A stretch of DNA of 7,931 nucleotides from Methanosarcinales archaeon (GTDB lineage Archaea > Halobacteriota > Methanosarcinia > Methanosarcinales > Methanogasteraceae), in NCBI GenBank assembly GCA_030606635.1, contig JAUWGA010000084.1, positions 1 through 7,931 of the forward strand, in the 5' to 3' direction. Positions 5,202-7,931 of the stretch are shown in pieces. Position numbers and translations under genes: made by a program. The notes under the pieces were generated by a model. It was given only the letters and a program-made list of their open reading frames with translations, had not been told where the DNA came from and made no database searches. Numbering within the stretch: position 1 is the stretch's first letter; each line of letters begins with the position of its first letter.

Positions 5202-7772
5202 ATGGAGAGGAATAGCCCCACAATCGTTGTTACTGGAGATGTCTGCATTGACTGGCTGCAATGGCCCACAAAACCGGAAGATGCGGGGCTAAACTGGAAA
5301 CTTTACGCAGGAACGCGCATGACCGCAAAACCCGGAGGTGCGCTTCTTTTAGCAGATTTTATGCGCACTGCAACCGGCATCACCGTGGTTTCGCCGCAGT
5401 TGAAAGATATAGATAAAATTTCCCCGAGGGTCCTCCTCCACTCAAACGCCGAATTGGAGCTTTTCCCATATTCATCGGACCGCAGGGATCCGGATAAAGA
5501 CCGGATGGTTTACCGAATAAGGCGTTGCAGAGGGTTTACAGGACCAACCGCAGACGCTCCTGTGCCGCTTTCCTTCGAAGATGACGATCCTCGTGCGGAT
5601 ATGGTGGTTCTCGATGATGCGGGGAACGGATTTCGCGATGATGAAACGAGATGGCCTTTGGCGATACAGGATGAAGGGGAAAACCCCATCGTGGTATGTA
5701 AGATGCATCGCCCTCTTGCTTCCGGTGATCTGTGGGAGCACGTCTCAAAGAATCATTCCGAAAGGCTGGTTGTGGTCGTGACCGCGGATGATCTGCGTGC
5801 AAGCGGCATGAACATCAGCCGCTCTCTTTCATGGGAGCGGACCACCAAGGAATTCGTCTGGCAGATGGCATACAACGCAGGACTGGGGCTTGCCGACTGT
5901 ACAAATCTTGTGGTTCGCTTCGGTCTCGAAGGCGCGATCCATTACACGTTGGCGGGCGACCACGCAACAGCTCGGCTGTACTTCGATCCGACCATGAGCG
6001 AGGGCGACTTTACGCATAACTACCCAGGAAAGATGCAAGGAATCTCTTCCGTATTCGTTGCCGCACTCGCAGCAAGGATCGCGGTCCAGTGCGATCAGGG
6101 GGACTTACTCGTCGATGCAGTGGGAAGGGCGGTGCGTGATGGGCTGAATGCATCCCGGGAACTTGTCAGACGCGGTTTTGGAAAGGATGCTGAACGTGAA
6201 CCTAAATACCCATACCCCGTGGCTGGTATCTTTTTAGCCAGCGAACAGGGGGGCGATCACATAGCCGATGTGGCAATATCCGGTCAGAACACGGCAGAGG
6301 ATGCGGACCCGCACTCGTGGTGCATCCTTAAAGAGATAAACGATCCCGTGCTGGAGCACATCGCTTATGGAATTGTAAAGGAAGGGGAGACTGCTGCACT
6401 TAAAAACGTCCCGATAGGCAACTTTGGGAGGTTGAAGAGCGTTGACAGGAATGAGATCGAGAGCTTTCACAGTATAAAGAACCTGATGCGGGAGTATATC
6501 GAATCAAAGAGCTGCACACGCCCGCTTTCAATAGCGGTCTTTGGTTCGCCCGGTTCTGGCAAATCCTTTGGCATAACCGAGATCGCAAAGAGTATCGCTT
6601 CGGGTAGGATTGAGATATTGAAGTTCAATCTTTCCCAGTTCGATTCAAAGTCCGATCTGATCAGCGCGTTTCATAAAGTCCGCGACCTTGCGCTGGAAGG
6701 GAAGATTCCGCTCGTCTTTTTTGATGAGTTCGATTCGGATTTTAATGGGAAACTCGGCTGGCTGAAATACTTTTTAGAACCGATGCAGGACGGAAAATTC
6801 ATGGAACGGGAGACTATGCATCCCATCGGCAGATCGATCTTTGTCTTTGCAGGCGGAATAAACAATACATTTGAAAGATTCTCGGGAGACGGTGCCGATG
6901 ATGCCACTACCATGGACCCTGAAGAAGAGAGGGCGTATAAAGATGCAAAAGGACCCGATTTCACAAGCCGTCTGCGCGGTTACGTAAATATAAGGGGACC
7001 TAATCAGAGAGGGTCAGACGATACGGTGTTTGTAATCAGGCGGGCGATGTTACTTCGTTCACTACTCGAACAGAAGGTAGATAACCTCTTTGACAGCAGA
7101 AAACATCTCAGAATCGATGACGGCGTGCTGCGATCACTGATCAACGTCAAACGTTATAAGCACGGCACACGTTCGATCGAAGCCATCATCGAGATGAGCA
7201 TGTTAAACGGGCGCAGGTCATGGGAACAGGCGTATCTTCCTGCAAAGGAGCAGCTCAAGCTGCATCTTGACGAAGAGTCGTTCTCGCGTCTTCTGGTGAG
7301 TGACGTGATACTTGGTGCGTCGCGGGAACGGTTGGCAGAGGCTATCCACGAACGGTATCTTACGGAGCAGAGGGGCAGAAAAGCTGCTGATGACCATTCC
7401 ATGCAGCCATGGGATGAACTGGATTTTGGTCTCAAAGAATCAAACCGCAAGCAGGCAGACCAAATTCAGGAGAAGCTTCGGAGGGTGCGCTGCGGACTCC
7501 AGCCGGTGGTGGAGAAGGAAGCTCAATCGTATGAGTTTACGCCGGAAGAAGTGGAAATCCTTGCAGAGATGGAGCACGAACGATGGGTATCGGAACGAGG
7601 AGCGGATGGGTGGTTAGGCGATGAGACAAGAGATCTTGATGCGAAGACAAGTCCGCATCTTCTTACATGGGCTGAGTTAACCGAAGAGGTGAAAGAATAC
7701 GACCGAGAAGCCGTGCGCGGAATTCCCGAATTCCTTGCGAAGGCAGGATTTGAGGTGTATCGGATGGATTGA
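5202..7772 (+). CDS. PfkB-like / AAA+ ATPase / tandem RyR-domain protein of unknown function
   Basis: 856 residues, soluble, with no signal or membrane helix. Domain 1 (about 7-330) looks like the ribokinase/PfkB fold: IVVTGDVCIDWL at 8-19, KPGGALLLADF at 43-53, VVLDDAGNGF at 135-144, LVVRFGLEGAIHY at 236-248, and MQGISSVFVAAL at 278-289 where active kinases have GAGD. The usual catalytic Asp reads Ser, so this may be a ligand-binding pseudokinase. A linker (about 400-440) leads to an AAA+ module: Walker A GSPGSGKS (448-455), Walker B LVFFDEFDSD (504-513), a sensor-1-like FVFAGG (547-552), the possible Arg finger in FTSRLRG (587-593), and the sensor-2-like HGTRSIEA (654-661). The C-terminus carries two RyR-type repeats (711-769 and 787-855), the second with the classic LAEMEHERW and DGW. 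Prokaryotic RyR domains have been proposed to bind nucleotide-derived ligands in signalling or conflict systems. The start is fixed by a strong ribosome site. The architecture suggests ligand-gated ATPase switching; the biological role is unknown. Confidence 0.85.
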   Translation: MERNSPTIVVTGDVCIDWLQWPTKPEDAGLNWKLYAGTRMTAKPGGALLLADFMRTATGITVVSPQLKDIDKISPRVLLHSNAELELFPYSSDRRDPDKDRMVYRIRRCRGFTGPTADAPVPLSFEDDDPRADMVVLDDAGNGFRDDETRWPLAIQDEGENPIVVCKMHRPLASGDLWEHVSKNHSERLVVVVTADDLRASGMNISRSLSWERTTKEFVWQMAYNAGLGLADCTNLVVRFGLEGAIHYTLAGDHATARLYFDPTMSEGDFTHNYPGKMQGISSVFVAALAARIAVQCDQGDLLVDAVGRAVRDGLNASRELVRRGFGKDAEREPKYPYPVAGIFLASEQGGDHIADVAISGQNTAEDADPHSWCILKEINDPVLEHIAYGIVKEGETAALKNVPIGNFGRLKSVDRNEIESFHSIKNLMREYIESKSCTRPLSIAVFGSPGSGKSFGITEIAKSIASGRIEILKFNLSQFDSKSDLISAFHKVRDLALEGKIPLVFFDEFDSDFNGKLGWLKYFLEPMQDGKFMERETMHPIGRSIFVFAGGINNTFERFSGDGADDATTMDPEEERAYKDAKGPDFTSRLRGYVNIRGPNQRGSDDTVFVIRRAMLLRSLLEQKVDNLFDSRKHLRIDDGVLRSLINVKRYKHGTRSIEAIIEMSMLNGRRSWEQAYLPAKEQLKLHLDEESFSRLLVSDVILGASRERLAEAIHERYLTEQRGRKAADDHSMQPWDELDFGLKESNRKQADQIQEKLRRVRCGLQPVVEKEAQSYEFTPEEVEILAEMEHERWVSERGADGWLGDETRDLDAKTSPHLLTWAELTEEVKEYDREAVRGIPEFLAKAGFEVYRMD

Positions 7773-7792
7773 ACCAATTACTATGACAATCC

Positions 7793-7931
7793 TCACATAC
7801 CGCCCAGATCCCGATTCAACACAGCAACCCACCACCATCTCGCCATATCAACAAGATCCTTGCTAAACTGCCCCGATACCCGGTAGACCTTTTTCTTATT
7901 CGTGATCATTCCGGAACCGAGCAGTTTGTTC
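7793..7931 (-). CDS. C-terminal end of a convergent gene, possibly a winged-helix transcriptional regulator (cut by window edge)
   Basis: The reverse strand is open from the window edge to a TGA at 7795-7793, giving 45 residues that begin NKLLGSGMITNKKKVYRVSG and end with RWWWVAVLNRDLGGM. The opening part resembles the recognition helix and wing of a winged helix-turn-helix regulator (a leucine pair, a Gly, then a basic KKKVYRVS strand), followed by an amphipathic Trp-rich helix of the kind that can mediate dimer contacts. Only the tail is visible, so the family is a guess. It converges on the RyR-protein gene with a 20-base gap lacking a clear terminator. It is not in the same operon, so a regulatory link is only a possibility. 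Confidence 0.6.
   Translation of the reverse strand, partial: NKLLGSGMITNKKKVYRVSGQFSKDLVDMARWWWVAVLNRDLGGM

Overview
The window looks like a chromosomal segment of a euryarchaeon, most likely from the methanogen/ANME (Methanomicrobia-like) side. The reasons are the archaeal-type SecF with its partner SecD downstream, an archaeal Fap7/AK6 NTPase, a short archaeal-type PRPP synthetase, an EMC6-like small membrane protein, and a conserved archaeal protein of unknown function. BRE/TATA-like promoters and GGAGG ribosome sites also fit. No genus can be named from the sequence alone.

Left half, minus strand (about 3560 down to 1). This is one tightly packed operon read right to left: unknown archaeal protein (3491-2601), AK6/Fap7 (2604-2050), a 51-residue small ORF (2053-1898), PRPP synthetase (1898-999), secF (994-38), secD (starts at 41 and leaves the window). 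Neighbours overlap as ATGA, GTGA, TAATG and ATGA, with a single 4-base gap. The operon combines nucleotide metabolism/ribosome maturation with Sec-dependent export.

Middle. The divergent intergenic region (3492-3744) carries the operon promoter and a long imperfect inverted repeat built from ATTCGTG/CACGAAT motifs. On the plus strand follow an EMC6-like three-helix membrane protein (3745-4095) and, one base later, an ApbE-type FAD:protein FMN transferase lipoprotein (4097-5077). Both are envelope proteins and probably share a transcript.

Right half, plus strand. After a 124-base gap with its own TATA-like element and a near-perfect Shine-Dalgarno site comes an 856-residue protein (5202-7772). 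I read it as an N-terminal PfkB/ribokinase-like domain with a degenerate catalytic motif, a central AAA+ ATPase, and two tandem C-terminal RyR (ryanodine-receptor-type) repeats. This is the most unusual object in the window: it looks like a one-polypeptide ligand-sensing and ATPase switch of unknown role. A convergent gene, possibly a winged-helix regulator, enters from the right edge (7793-7931, C-terminal 45 residues only).

I see no tRNA, rRNA, CRISPR array or insertion sequence in the window.
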